This document shows positions 1-7,973 of a DNA stretch of 27,960 bases, piece by piece. The first letter of the stretch is position 1, and each line of letters opens with the position of its first letter. The translations under genes and the position numbers were made by a program. The stretch comes from CAZSVI01 sp964610205 (GTDB lineage: Bacteria > Bacillota > Clostridia > DSM-8532), in NCBI GenBank assembly GCA_964610205.1, contig CAZSVI010000039.1:1-27960 (forward strand), given 5' to 3'. The notes beneath the pieces are model-generated. The model worked only from the letters and a program-made list of their open reading frames with translations, did no database searches and had not been told where the DNA came from.

Positions 1-1
1 A

Positions 2-145
2 GCGGGGGATTTTCTGTCAGTACCAGGCGGAGGAAGACGCAATAATTGCTTTATTGCAGCTGACGACAACGACGTACTGACGGAAAATAACTGCTTAGAA
101 AATGTGAATTTATTATTTGGTCATTCCTACGCTGATACATTTTAA
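2..145 (+). CDS. Possible 3' tail of an unidentified gene (partial)
   Basis: A reading frame open from the left edge runs 47 codons and stops with TAA at 143-145. Its codons look ordinary, but the peptide (rich in Asn and Asp, ending SYADTF) matches no family I recognise. A second frame starting at base 3 is open for 25 codons and stops at 78-80, so the frame choice is not certain. A 15-bp inverted repeat (9-23 with 74-88) lies inside this stretch, which argues that some or all of it could be a noncoding structured element instead. If it is a gene, it lies about 70 bp upstream of murC and could be co-transcribed with it. Confidence 0.25.
   Translation, partial: AGDFLSVPGGGRRNNCFIAADDNDVLTENNCLENVNLLFGHSYADTF
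9..88. repeat. Long inverted repeat with nested hairpin
   Basis: Bases 9-23 (ATTTTCTGTCAGTAC) pair with 74-88 (GTACTGACGGAAAAT) over 15 positions, 14 Watson-Crick plus one T-G wobble. A second stem lies in the 50-base loop: GCAATAA at 39-45 pairs with TTATTGC at 51-57. No run of T follows, so it is not a typical intrinsic terminator. It could be a structured RNA, a recombination or protein-binding site, or a conserved feature of an upstream element cut by the window edge. Confidence 0.6.
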
Positions 146-215
146 ATATCTTCAATGAGCGCTTTCGCGAATGCAGTGAATGTAACCCTCACAGAATAGA
201 GACAGAGGTGTAGCT

Positions 216-1619
216 ATGGGTAATTTTTTACAGAATCTGACCGGTTGTACGGTCCATATGGTTGGTATAGGCGGAATCAGTATGAGTGGTCTATGTGAAA
301 TACTCCTCAACATGGGTATTAACGTAACAGGCTCAGACAATGCAAATTCACTAAATATTGAGCGTTTAAGAATGAAGAATGTTCCGATTCTTCTGACTCA
401 GGAATCTTCAAATATTAAAGATCAAAAACTGGTTGTTTATACAGCGGCAATGCCTGTGGATCACCCGGAACTGGAAGCAGCCAGGAAAAAAGGAATACCT
501 GTGATTGACAGAGCCACTCTTCTGGGAAATGTTATGCAGATGTTTAATAAAAGCATCGCCGTATCCGGTACTCATGGAAAAACTACAACCACTTCAATGA
601 TTTCTTCATGTTTGTTGGAAGCAGGTAAGGATCCTACGCTCCATATAGGAGGAATACTTGATTCAATCGGCGGTACTACCCGTATTGGCAAATCCTCGTA
701 TTTTGTAACAGAAGCCTGTGAATATAAGGACAGCTTTTTAAAATTCCACCCTTATATGGGAGTCATCCTAAACATTGAGCCTGATCATTTGGATTATTTC
801 CGTGATCTGGATCAAATTATCCGTTCATTTTCCAGTTTCGCCTCTCAAATCCCACCAAAAGGAATTTGCATAGGAAATGTTGATGATGAACATATTGCGC
901 AACTACTGGAGCAACTTGAGTGCCGGACAATATCATATGGGTTGACCTCCCCAAATGCTTCCTGGACTGCAAGAAATATTTCCTTTGATGAAACCGGTCT
1001 GGCTTCATTTCATGTTGTTTATAATAAAAAAAGTATTTTACGCATAAAACTCAGCGTTCCTGGCCTTCATAACGTAAGTAACAGCATTGCCTGCTTTTGT
1101 GCATGTTACGCTCTTGGAATTCCCACTGGTATTATTCGCAGCAGTCTTAGAAAATTTACCGGGACTCGCCGCCGTTTTGAACATAAGGGAATGATTAACG
1201 GGATAAAAGTAGTGGATGATTATGCCCATCACCCAACTGAAGTTATTGCGACATTAAAGGCAGCAAGAGGATCCACCCGGGGTAAGATTCTCTGTGTGTT
1301 TCAACCGCATACCTATTCACGAACTATGGAATTAATGGATGAATTTTCCCAGGCTTTCACAATGGCGGATAAGGTATATATAACAGATATTTATGCCGCA
1401 AGGGAAAATGATACAGGAATGGTAAACTCATCTAATCTGGTGGATAAAATAAACCAGTATATGAATAATGCCGTATATATACCGGCTTTTAAGGATATTG
1501 TAGATCAATTAATTCAGGATTCTTCTCCGGGTGATATGATTCTCACAATGGGCGCCGGTAATGTGGATCAAATCAGTGAACTGTTTCTCCTTGAAAAAAA
1601 AACAAGAGCGGTGGTATAA
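216..1619 (+). CDS. murC: UDP-N-acetylmuramate--L-alanine ligase MurC
   Basis: Cytoplasmic Mur ligase that joins L-alanine to UDP-N-acetylmuramic acid using ATP, the first amino-acid addition in peptidoglycan precursor synthesis. The 467-residue protein has normal family length. It shows the N-terminal nucleotide-binding glycine motif VGIGGISMSG (residues 16-25), the Mur ligase P-loop GTHGKTTTT (118-126), an N-EPDHLD segment in the central domain, and the C-terminal-domain motifs GTRRRFE and DDYAHHPTE. The ATG follows AGAGGTG by five bases. It converges on spoIIE with only 13 bp between the stop codons. alr, which supplies D-alanine for the same pathway, lies elsewhere in the window on the other strand. 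Confidence 0.97.
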   Translation: MGNFLQNLTGCTVHMVGIGGISMSGLCEILLNMGINVTGSDNANSLNIERLRMKNVPILLTQESSNIKDQKLVVYTAAMPVDHPELEAARKKGIPVIDRATLLGNVMQMFNKSIAVSGTHGKTTTTSMISSCLLEAGKDPTLHIGGILDSIGGTTRIGKSSYFVTEACEYKDSFLKFHPYMGVILNIEPDHLDYFRDLDQIIRSFSSFASQIPPKGICIGNVDDEHIAQLLEQLECRTISYGLTSPNASWTARNISFDETGLASFHVVYNKKSILRIKLSVPGLHNVSNSIACFCACYALGIPTGIIRSSLRKFTGTRRRFEHKGMINGIKVVDDYAHHPTEVIATLKAARGSTRGKILCVFQPHTYSRTMELMDEFSQAFTMADKVYITDIYAARENDTGMVNSSNLVDKINQYMNNAVYIPAFKDIVDQLIQDSSPGDMILTMGAGNVDQISELFLLEKKTRAVV

Positions 1620-1632
1620 TAATATCTGCCAC

Positions 1633-4020
1633 TTAGTGGTTTGTAAAGCTTTGAGCGGACTCCCAGGTTTTTCGCCAAAGTTTAGCTACCAATACAGTCA
1701 TATCATCCGATACATCTTTCCCCGCAGCATTTTTTAAAATATGTTCTGCCAATTCCTGTGGATTCAATGTATGTTTTTGATGAATGATTTTTTCCAATGC
1801 GCAGCCATCATCACTTTTTAATCTGTCATATACTCCATCGGTCATCATTATTATAAACTCACCATCCCTTACCTTCTTTCTTTCAGGTTGTATAAGATTT
1901 TCCCGTTGTAAACCCGCAGGAAGGTTATTTATTTGTATAATGTTAAGGCACTTTCTATTCGCAATTATGGTTGGAACAGCGCCCATTTTATAAAACTCCG
2001 TTTCACCCGTGTATAAATCTATCGCTGAAATATCCATGGTCGTATAGTTTTCAGAGTTTTTTACCTGAAGCATCATATTAACAAGGCCAAGAGAATGACG
2101 AATAGACAACCTGCATTCCAAAAGCTGTTCAAACAGTCCAATAGCTGCCTGGCTCAGTCTGTTTGCCTGTCTCCCGCTTCCCATGCCATCACAGACAGCT
2201 GAAACATATTTTCCTTCTCTGGTTTTAAAAAAAGTAAAACAGTCTCCTGTAACAGTTGATTTATCTTTTCTAAGCTGAGCGACACCAGTGGTTACGCTTA
2301 GATTTTCCTTTTCTTTCAGAAAAAGAAGACATCTGTCTCTGTCATTATTTTTACATCCTCCTTCCTCAATCTTCATTTGAGTACCTAATACTCCTGAGAC
2401 GATGCCTTCAATTTCCCTGGTGCATTTTTTATATCCCTTGCAGCTCTCCATTCCTATTTCAACAGCAATCCCGCCATTAGCACTCCTTTGTATCTCTGTT
2501 TTCAATACAGGATAGTTCTGCTTTCTCAACATTTTTAGAATTGTCTTTTCCTCTTCCCCGAAATACTCCATATTATCCATTACTTCTCCGGAGATTACTG
2601 ATATAATTTCCGACAGACTATATATTTGACCGGGTATTACACTCCGGCTCTCATAGACCGTTCCCTGCCAGATTTTTTCAATCTGTTTTATCTCAATTAT
2701 TCTTAAAAGAGTATCAATAACTATGGATGACTTTACACAAAACCGGTTTAGCTCCTGTTCAGGTTTTATTCCTGAATTGGAGTCCGCGTCCTGTAACGAA
2801 CCCGTCAATTCACTTATTACCTTATAGGTATGAAACAACCGGGTTTCCCAGCAATTAATCGCCTTAGTGCAATGGCTGCAAACTCTTTCTGTTAATTGCT
2901 CAATAATACTGTCACATCTGTTCTTCTCTTCCTCCGGTTCATCTTTAATCTGTTTTTCCACTATATGTCCCATTTTATATAATGCTCTGGATAGATCGGA
3001 AAGCCTTGCGGAAACCTTCCCTTTATAACGGTTTATCACCTGGGGCTCAATCGTTATCCCTTCGATTCTATTTCTTACCGCCAATAGTTTTCCAGGTTTT
3101 AGTTCGGGAAGAAGCATAAACAAAACTACCGGAATAATTATCTCCGGTAAATCAGTAAATATATCGGATATAGTAAACATAAACAGAATACGGGTCAGCA
3201 GGAATCCCGCTCCTGCTGCTGCTTTGTATTTTTGCAGCATTCCCGCGGTCATCCCGGTAACAGCGTAAACGCATGTTAAAGCGGGAAATGAACCAAATGC
3301 CCCGGATGACAGTGTCAAACCCGCTATGGCTCCTGCGCATGTGCCAACACCAGGTCCAAAGTATCTTGATAGCATTAAAAGATATGTACCTGCCGCAATA
3401 TGATCCATTCTGACTCCCAGAAATTGAAATCCGGATATCCCAAGCAGAAACGCACCTCCCAGAGTTAACACACCTAAAAATTTCAGATTTTTTTGCTCCG
3501 GATATTCCGGTATTTCCTGTCCGCTTAGAGTTAATGAGAAAATGGAGGCTGCGGTACTTACCAGAATAACTTCAATAACTATAACCAAAAGGAATTCAAG
3601 GGTCTGACCGCTAATAATAAAAACAAAAATACCGGTTATAGCCGCGGCGCTTCCCATGAATAAAGCGTTTACAATATGATTGCTCTCCTGTTCAGTATGA
3701 GGAATAATCTTTTTTAACCATTCAAAAAGAAATATGACAGCTATCTGCTTAAGTGCCGTAAGCATATCACCTCTGGTTACACATCCTGTAAAAATAAAAA
3801 CAGCCATTAGAAACTTAACGGCAACGCTCCTGCAATATGCCGCGTATAAAGCCAGGCCAAAGGGCTGTGTTATTCCAAACACCACACCTCTTGACAGAAA
3901 CCCGGCAAACAGGCTCCACAATAATTCAGGAAGGGTTAGCGTTTTAAGCTTTTCGTAAAAAGAAGACAATCTAATGCTTGAAATGGTTATATCCTGTACG
4001 GAGGAAAAAATGTTTTTCAT
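1633..4020 (-). CDS. spoIIE: Stage II sporulation protein E (SpoIIE), membrane PP2C phosphatase
   Basis: SpoIIE dephosphorylates the anti-anti-sigma factor SpoIIAA, which releases sigma-F in the forespore, and it also acts at the polar septum. The first roughly 320 residues hold many hydrophobic segments, consistent with the family's multi-pass membrane domain. A central regulatory region contains a CSHCTKAINCW cysteine cluster. The C-terminal PP2C domain has metal-binding motifs VCDGMGSG (near residue 609), MMTDGVYD and SDDMTVLV. The frame is open to an ATG at 4053, but AGGAGG sits seven bases before the ATG at 4018-4020, and the candidate promoter would place the transcript start after 4053. 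The internal start is therefore preferred, giving 795 residues, close to the family's usual size. Confidence 0.97.
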   Translation of the reverse strand: MKNIFSSVQDITISSIRLSSFYEKLKTLTLPELLWSLFAGFLSRGVVFGITQPFGLALYAAYCRSVAVKFLMAVFIFTGCVTRGDMLTALKQIAVIFLFEWLKKIIPHTEQESNHIVNALFMGSAAAITGIFVFIISGQTLEFLLVIVIEVILVSTAASIFSLTLSGQEIPEYPEQKNLKFLGVLTLGGAFLLGISGFQFLGVRMDHIAAGTYLLMLSRYFGPGVGTCAGAIAGLTLSSGAFGSFPALTCVYAVTGMTAGMLQKYKAAAGAGFLLTRILFMFTISDIFTDLPEIIIPVVLFMLLPELKPGKLLAVRNRIEGITIEPQVINRYKGKVSARLSDLSRALYKMGHIVEKQIKDEPEEEKNRCDSIIEQLTERVCSHCTKAINCWETRLFHTYKVISELTGSLQDADSNSGIKPEQELNRFCVKSSIVIDTLLRIIEIKQIEKIWQGTVYESRSVIPGQIYSLSEIISVISGEVMDNMEYFGEEEKTILKMLRKQNYPVLKTEIQRSANGGIAVEIGMESCKGYKKCTREIEGIVSGVLGTQMKIEEGGCKNNDRDRCLLFLKEKENLSVTTGVAQLRKDKSTVTGDCFTFFKTREGKYVSAVCDGMGSGRQANRLSQAAIGLFEQLLECRLSIRHSLGLVNMMLQVKNSENYTTMDISAIDLYTGETEFYKMGAVPTIIANRKCLNIIQINNLPAGLQRENLIQPERKKVRDGEFIIMMTDGVYDRLKSDDGCALEKIIHQKHTLNPQELAEHILKNAAGKDVSDDMTVLVAKLWRKTWESAQSFTNH

Positions 4021-4056
4021 GGAAGAACCTCCTGTTTTTATCATTCGTATCATTTA

Positions 4057-4090
4057 ATTATATATATACTCAATGTCTTTATCTGTCGTA
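4057..4090 (-). promoter_or_regulatory. Candidate Spo0A-dependent spoIIE promoter
   Basis: Read on the minus strand, TATAAT (4057-4062) lies 21 bases downstream of ACGACA, which overlaps TACGACA (4084-4090). TACGACA is one base from the Spo0A-box core TTCGACA. A good -10 with an over-long spacer and Spo0A boxes near -35 is the known arrangement of Bacillus spoIIE and spoIIG promoters. A transcript start near 4050 would leave a leader of about 30 bases before the preferred start codon. The assignment rests on a single imperfect box. Confidence 0.45.
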
Positions 4091-4151
4091 TTACGCTTTT
4101 TCCCGGAAATAATCGATCTATACCAAATGACATATTTCGCATAACTCATTA

Positions 4152-4187
4152 GGGAGGAAGCGCACGAACCGTCTCCTGCTTCCGTCC
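4152..4187. repeat. Imperfect inverted repeat between spoIIE and the nucleotidyltransferase gene
   Basis: GGGAGGAAGC (4152-4161) can pair with GCTTCCGTCC (4178-4187), with eight Watson-Crick pairs, one G-T and one mismatch around a 16-base loop. It lies between two divergent candidate promoters and could be an operator or a chance structure. No adjacent T-run makes it look like a terminator. Confidence 0.3.
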
Positions 4188-4198
4188 GAGCATTACCA

Positions 4199-4227
4199 TT
4201 GAAGTATGAACAAAAAATATATATAAT
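4199..4227 (+). promoter_or_regulatory. Sigma-A-like promoter for the nucleotidyltransferase pair
   Basis: TTGAAG (4199-4204), a 17-base spacer, and a perfect TATAAT (4222-4227). The start codon at 4245 is only 18 bases past the -10, so the leader would be about a dozen bases and would consist mostly of the GGTGAGG ribosome binding site. Confidence 0.6.
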
Positions 4228-4244
4228 GGTTATGGTGAGGCTTA

Positions 4245-4757
4245 ATGGATGAGTCCAAAAACAAAGAAATATTGAATCAGTTGTTAATGGATATGGAGGA
4301 CTTTGCAAAGCTTAAGAATATTGACTACCCTCCAATTTATCTGTTAGGGGGTTCGGGTTGCATTTTATCGGGCTACCTGACCCGCGCAACCACTGATATC
4401 GATATTTTAGATATGGACTATGATGCTAGGGCAGGGCGGCTTTTGCGTATACTCGATCGATATGATATGCTGGATATATATCTTACTACCATCCCGATGG
4501 ATTTTGAAAAGCGAGTATTAAGGCTGGACGGCTTTAAAAATCTATTTGTGTTATCTCGTGAAGATATAATCCTGAGTAAGCTTGGAAGGTATTCTCCTAT
4601 AGATATTGAAGATATTTCCAAGCTGATCGGACATAGTGATAAAAAACTTGTTGGTGCATTGATTCAGTCTGTTATAACGCGTAAAAACATAAGTACGCGT
4701 GTTAAAAATGTATTTATGGAAAACGTAAAAAATTTCAAGGAGAGATTTGATGTATAA
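4245..4757 (+). CDS. DUF6036/AbiEii-like nucleotidyltransferase-fold protein
   Basis: A 170-residue protein with the signature of a minimal nucleotidyltransferase fold: LLGGSGC at residues 33-39, then TTDIDIL at 49-55 with the paired aspartates D51 and D53, and ILSKLGRY...DIEDI at 109-124. The last part resembles the conserved Lys/Asp segment of AbiEii and DUF6036 proteins. Related proteins often act as one half of two-gene toxin-antitoxin or abortive-infection modules, but the activity of this one cannot be read from sequence. GGTGAGG precedes the ATG by four bases. It overlaps the next gene by 8 bp, implying translational coupling. By eye the region is more A+T-rich than its neighbours, which may reflect acquisition. 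Confidence 0.8.
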   Translation: MDESKNKEILNQLLMDMEDFAKLKNIDYPPIYLLGGSGCILSGYLTRATTDIDILDMDYDARAGRLLRILDRYDMLDIYLTTIPMDFEKRVLRLDGFKNLFVLSREDIILSKLGRYSPIDIEDISKLIGHSDKKLVGALIQSVITRKNISTRVKNVFMENVKNFKERFDV

Positions 4758-5094
4758 ACAGTTTTGCAAGGGACTGAAAAGGTTTATACAACTAAATAAC
4801 CAGGATGATAATCTAAGACTTAAAATTGCGGAAGAACTGCTCCCTTTAACTGATATAGCCTCTTACAGGCAATCAAAGAGCAAAAATCTTTCTGAATATA
4901 AAAAGATTAATGAGTTGATCTGCAATTTGTCGTGTTATAGGGACAAATATCCCTTTCTTGTAAGATTTCTTTGGGAGCTGTGGGCGTATGGATTTGACTG
5001 GAATTCCAATAATCTTTATAACTCTGACGACACTTTTATGGAGGAAAAGATTAAGCTTATTGATTTGACATCAGGTACACATTACATTGCGTAG
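4750..5094 (+). CDS. Unknown small protein, partner of the nucleotidyltransferase
   Basis: A 114-residue protein that I cannot assign to a family. It is mixed alpha-helical in appearance, charged at the N-terminus, with an aromatic-rich core (residues around 67-85, including FLVRFLWELWAYGFDW) and no signal peptide. The HEPN toxin motif (R-x4-6-H) is absent: the only His is near the C-terminus. AAGGAG lies seven bases before the ATG at 4750; a TTG three bases earlier is also possible. The start lies inside the end of the preceding gene, so the two are almost certainly one operon. It could be a toxin, antitoxin or accessory subunit, and the sequence does not distinguish these. Confidence 0.7.
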   Translation: MYKQFCKGLKRFIQLNNQDDNLRLKIAEELLPLTDIASYRQSKSKNLSEYKKINELICNLSCYRDKYPFLVRFLWELWAYGFDWNSNNLYNSDDTFMEEKIKLIDLTSGTHYIA

Positions 5095-5161
5095 CGGAAA
5101 ACCCTTAAATACAATACATGGCAGTGTATGAAAGGAACTAAACCTCACCGGGTTTCTGATT

Positions 5162-5187
5162 AAAAAAACAGGGGGTTACTCCCCTGT
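5162..5187 (-). terminator. Intrinsic terminator of the small Cys-protein gene
   Basis: On the minus strand ACAGGGG (5187-5181) pairs with CCCCTGT (5174-5168) around a six-base loop, and is followed directly by a run of seven T (5168-5162). It lies 25 bases past the stop codon at 5212. This is a textbook rho-independent terminator for minus-strand transcription from the pcrA side. Confidence 0.9.
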
Positions 5188-5211
5188 CTGACAGCCTTTA
5201 AATGATGCGGC

Positions 5212-5427
5212 TTACTCTTCTTCAGGCAGAATACCTAAATTAACCGCTACATTATCAAACGCGTCAATCATGCATCTGGAACCTGACCAGTGCCTGCAGG
5301 TACTGCAGGATACACCTTCATCCTCAGATATATTCATAGTAGCTGTTAAGTTTCGTTCTTCCTGTTGATATTGGCTGCAATTTTCTCCAATCATTTTAAG
5401 ATCTTCGGACGTCGTTATCTCACTCAT
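5212..5427 (-). CDS. Small acidic protein with a C-x2-C-x7-C cluster
   Basis: A 71-residue protein of unknown function. It carries CSTCRHWSGSRC at residues 46-57, three closely spaced cysteines, plus one earlier Cys at residue 17. That could bind zinc or an iron-sulfur centre, but nothing proves it. The tail ends in acidic ILPEEE. The frame extends to an ATG at 5442, but GGGAGG lies inside that extension seven bases before the ATG at 5425-5427, so the shorter start is preferred. It follows pcrA by 139 bp in the same direction and ends at a strong terminator. Confidence 0.75.
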   Translation of the reverse strand: MSEITTSEDLKMIGENCSQYQQEERNLTATMNISEDEGVSCSTCRHWSGSRCMIDAFDNVAVNLGILPEEE

Positions 5428-5566
5428 ATCATTTCCTCCCATGATTTATCTGATTTATTCATAATGAGAGTGTACCCTGAGTAAGAAAGTTTTATGTGCT
5501 TTGTTTTATTAAACAGAAATACTTATGAAGCAATTACAGCACACTTCGTTGCGAGGGGTATCCCTG

Positions 5567-7786
5567 TTAGGTTTCATTGTCTTCCCCGGCTTTAAGCTTT
5601 GCGAAGGAGGCCATAAGACGCTTCATTCCATGGTTTTCAAAATCAATCTCAAGTCTGTAGTCATTTCCTTCAGCTTCCTTAAGAATAATTATCCCTTTTC
5701 CGAATTTTTTGTGAATTACCCTATCCCCCGCTTCAAGTCCGTCCGGTTCGACTTCCTTTGCTTTGGCAAACGAAACCGCGCGTTCTTTCCAGGTATCCAG
5801 CCCAGCCACCTGGATTTGTGACCGGTTTACCGCATCATCTCTTTTTTCCTGTATCACCTCGGTAAAATCAAGTATTTCACCCGGAATCTCATCAATAAAA
5901 CGGGTTGTTCTGTTATAGGTTGTATTTCCAAAAAGAGTCCTGCACTTGGCATAAGTCATATAAAGCTTTTCTCTTGCCCTCGTAATGCCGACATAACAAA
6001 GACGTCTTTCCTCTTCCATTTCACCTTCTTCACCAATTGACCTGTAGCTTGGAAAGATCCCCTCCTCCATTCCGACCATGAAAACTAACGGAAACTCAAG
6101 ACCTTTGGCACTATGCATGGTCATAAGAACAACACGGTCCGGTTCTCCTTCCATACTATCCACATCGGCAACCAGTGCAACATGGGCAAGAAAATCATCC
6201 AATGAAGGATTTTCCTCTTCACTGCTTTGAACAAACTCAAGAGCCACGGACTGGAATTCCCTTATATTCTCAACCCGGGTTTTTGCTTCCACGGTGTCTT
6301 CCATCTCCAACTCCTGAATAATCCCGCTCCCCTCAATTACCGTTTTCATCCATTCTGTAAATTCGGAATAGGCTGACAATGTCCTGAATTTTGCCAAAAG
6401 ATTGATAAATCCTTCCAGCTTCGCCTGTGACCTTCTCAATTCTTCAAAACGGCCCGCATCCACCAGTATGGAATATATGCTGACACCCTGCCGGATTGCC
6501 AATTGTTCAGCCTTATCAATCGTAACCTTGCCGATTCCCCTTTTAGGCACATTGATAATCCTCTTCAGACTGATATCGTCATGGGGGTTGTGAATAACCC
6601 TCAGATAGGCGATAATGTCTTTTATTTCCTTCCGGTCATAAAATCGGTGGCCTCCTATGATTCTGTAAGGCACTCCCATTTTCATAAACGCGTCTTCAAA
6701 CACACGGGACTGGGCGTTAATACGATAAAGAATCGCAAAATCCCCAAAGTTTTTCCCGTCCTCCGCTGTTGCTTTCAAAATGATTTGAGCCGTATACCAG
6801 GCTTCTTCCCTTTCATCCATAGCCTGATATACTGAAATAGGCTCCCCTTCCGCGTTTTTTGTCCAGAGGGTTTTGGGCTTTCTGCCACAATTATTCTTAA
6901 TAACATGGTTTGCGGCTTCCAGTATTTTGCATGTTGAACGGTAATTCTGTTCCAGTTTGATAACACGACAGGTTTTAAAGTCCTTTTCAAAATCGAGAAT
7001 ATTCCGCATATTCGCTCCGCGCCAGCCGTATATGGACTGATCATCATCGCCTACCACACAAAGGTTGCGGTGCTTTGCCGCCAGCATACTCACCAGCGTA
7101 TACTGAGCTGTATTTGTGTCCTGGTATTCATCGACAAGAATATATTTGAACTTATCCTGATACCAGGCAAGAACATCCGGGTTTTCAGAGAAAATTTTCA
7201 CAGTGTGTATCAGAATATCATCAAAGTCCAGCGCATTATTCGCCTTCAGCTTTTTTTGATATAAAGAATAAAGAGCAGCAATTTTACGCATTCTAAAATC
7301 CGAACCGGCTGTTTCACTGAAGGTTTCAGGGCCGGTAAGCTCGTCTTTCGCCCTGCTGATATGTGCCAAAACCTGCTTCGGCGGAAAATTTTTATCATTA
7401 TATTGCAGCTGGTTCAGGCAGTCCTTGATTAATGTTTGCTGGTCACCCGAATCATAAATAACAAAATTACCGCCAAATCCGATTCTTTCTATTTCCCTCC
7501 TGAGTATACGAACGCAGCATGCATGGAAAGTACCGTTCCATACATCCAGAGCTATTGTTCCAATCAACTTCTCAATACGCCCCTTCATTTCCCGGGCTGC
7601 TTTATTGGTAAATGTAATGGAAAGAATGTTCCAGGGCATAACCCGCTTTTCTTCCACAAGATAGGCGATTCGATGGGTAAGAACCCTGGTTTTGCCTGAT
7701 CCTGCTCCCGCAAGAACCAGCAGAGGACCCTCGGTATGTAAAACAGCTTCCTTTTGCTGCGGGTTTAATCCGTGTAGTATATCCAT
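5567..7786 (-). CDS. pcrA: ATP-dependent DNA helicase PcrA (UvrD family)
   Basis: Superfamily 1A 3'-5' helicase used in nucleotide excision repair, replication restart and clearing of RecA or stalled polymerases. All motifs are visible in the 739 residues: Q-motif LNPQQKEAV (7-15), Walker A AGAGSGKT (26-33), motif II VDEYQDTN (218-225), motif III GDDDQSIYGWRGA (246-258), motif IV LEQNYRST, motif V MTMHSAKGLEFPLVF and motif VI YVGITRARE. The last 60 or so residues (GDRVIHKKFGKGII onward) form the Tudor-like C-terminal domain typical of PcrA, which binds RNA polymerase in relatives. GGAGG precedes the ATG by eight bases. Its promoter diverges from that of the GT26 gene. Confidence 0.97.
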   Translation of the reverse strand: MDILHGLNPQQKEAVLHTEGPLLVLAGAGSGKTRVLTHRIAYLVEEKRVMPWNILSITFTNKAAREMKGRIEKLIGTIALDVWNGTFHACCVRILRREIERIGFGGNFVIYDSGDQQTLIKDCLNQLQYNDKNFPPKQVLAHISRAKDELTGPETFSETAGSDFRMRKIAALYSLYQKKLKANNALDFDDILIHTVKIFSENPDVLAWYQDKFKYILVDEYQDTNTAQYTLVSMLAAKHRNLCVVGDDDQSIYGWRGANMRNILDFEKDFKTCRVIKLEQNYRSTCKILEAANHVIKNNCGRKPKTLWTKNAEGEPISVYQAMDEREEAWYTAQIILKATAEDGKNFGDFAILYRINAQSRVFEDAFMKMGVPYRIIGGHRFYDRKEIKDIIAYLRVIHNPHDDISLKRIINVPKRGIGKVTIDKAEQLAIRQGVSIYSILVDAGRFEELRRSQAKLEGFINLLAKFRTLSAYSEFTEWMKTVIEGSGIIQELEMEDTVEAKTRVENIREFQSVALEFVQSSEEENPSLDDFLAHVALVADVDSMEGEPDRVVLMTMHSAKGLEFPLVFMVGMEEGIFPSYRSIGEEGEMEEERRLCYVGITRAREKLYMTYAKCRTLFGNTTYNRTTRFIDEIPGEILDFTEVIQEKRDDAVNRSQIQVAGLDTWKERAVSFAKAKEVEPDGLEAGDRVIHKKFGKGIIILKEAEGNDYRLEIDFENHGMKRLMASFAKLKAGEDNET

Positions 7787-7827
7787 TAAAAATCCTCCGG
7801 CAGATATTTTAATAAAAACCTGTGTTA

Positions 7828-7856
7828 ATTATAACGTTAAGCATCTGATTTTGCAA
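7828..7856 (-). promoter_or_regulatory. pcrA promoter, overlapping a CAAACGTTTG palindrome
   Basis: On the minus strand TTGCAA (7856-7851), a 17-base spacer and TATAAT (7833-7828). The start codon is 42 bases downstream. A perfect 10-base palindrome CAAACGTTTG at 7854-7863 overlaps the -35 and could be an operator. Confidence 0.6.
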
Positions 7857-7885
7857 ACGTTTGTTCTGTGTCTTTTTGCTTTTGC

Positions 7886-7914
7886 TTTTCCCAATTAACA
7901 AAATGGGTTATAAT
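7886..7914 (+). promoter_or_regulatory. Candidate promoter for the GT26/DUF3810 pair
   Basis: A perfect TATAAT (7909-7914) with a weak -35, TTTTCC (7886-7891), at 17 bases. The start codon is at 7974, giving a leader of about 50 bases. Confidence 0.45.
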
Positions 7915-7973
7915 ATGATAGCACGCTGTATAGGTTTTTTGCAACTAAAATCCGCAACCCCGGGAGGAAAGAT

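Noticed and set aside
1629..1639. CCAC-TTA-GTGG hairpin between murC and spoIIE as a terminator
   Set aside because: Only a 4-bp stem with no adjacent T-run; too weak to call.
4054..4308. 84-codon minus-strand frame just upstream of spoIIE
   Set aside because: It overlaps the start of the nucleotidyltransferase gene and both candidate promoters, has no good ribosome binding site and has no recognisable protein character.
4245..5094. Interpretation of the pair as a classical MNT/HEPN toxin-antitoxin system
   Set aside because: The second protein lacks the R-x4-6-H HEPN motif and has only one histidine near its end.
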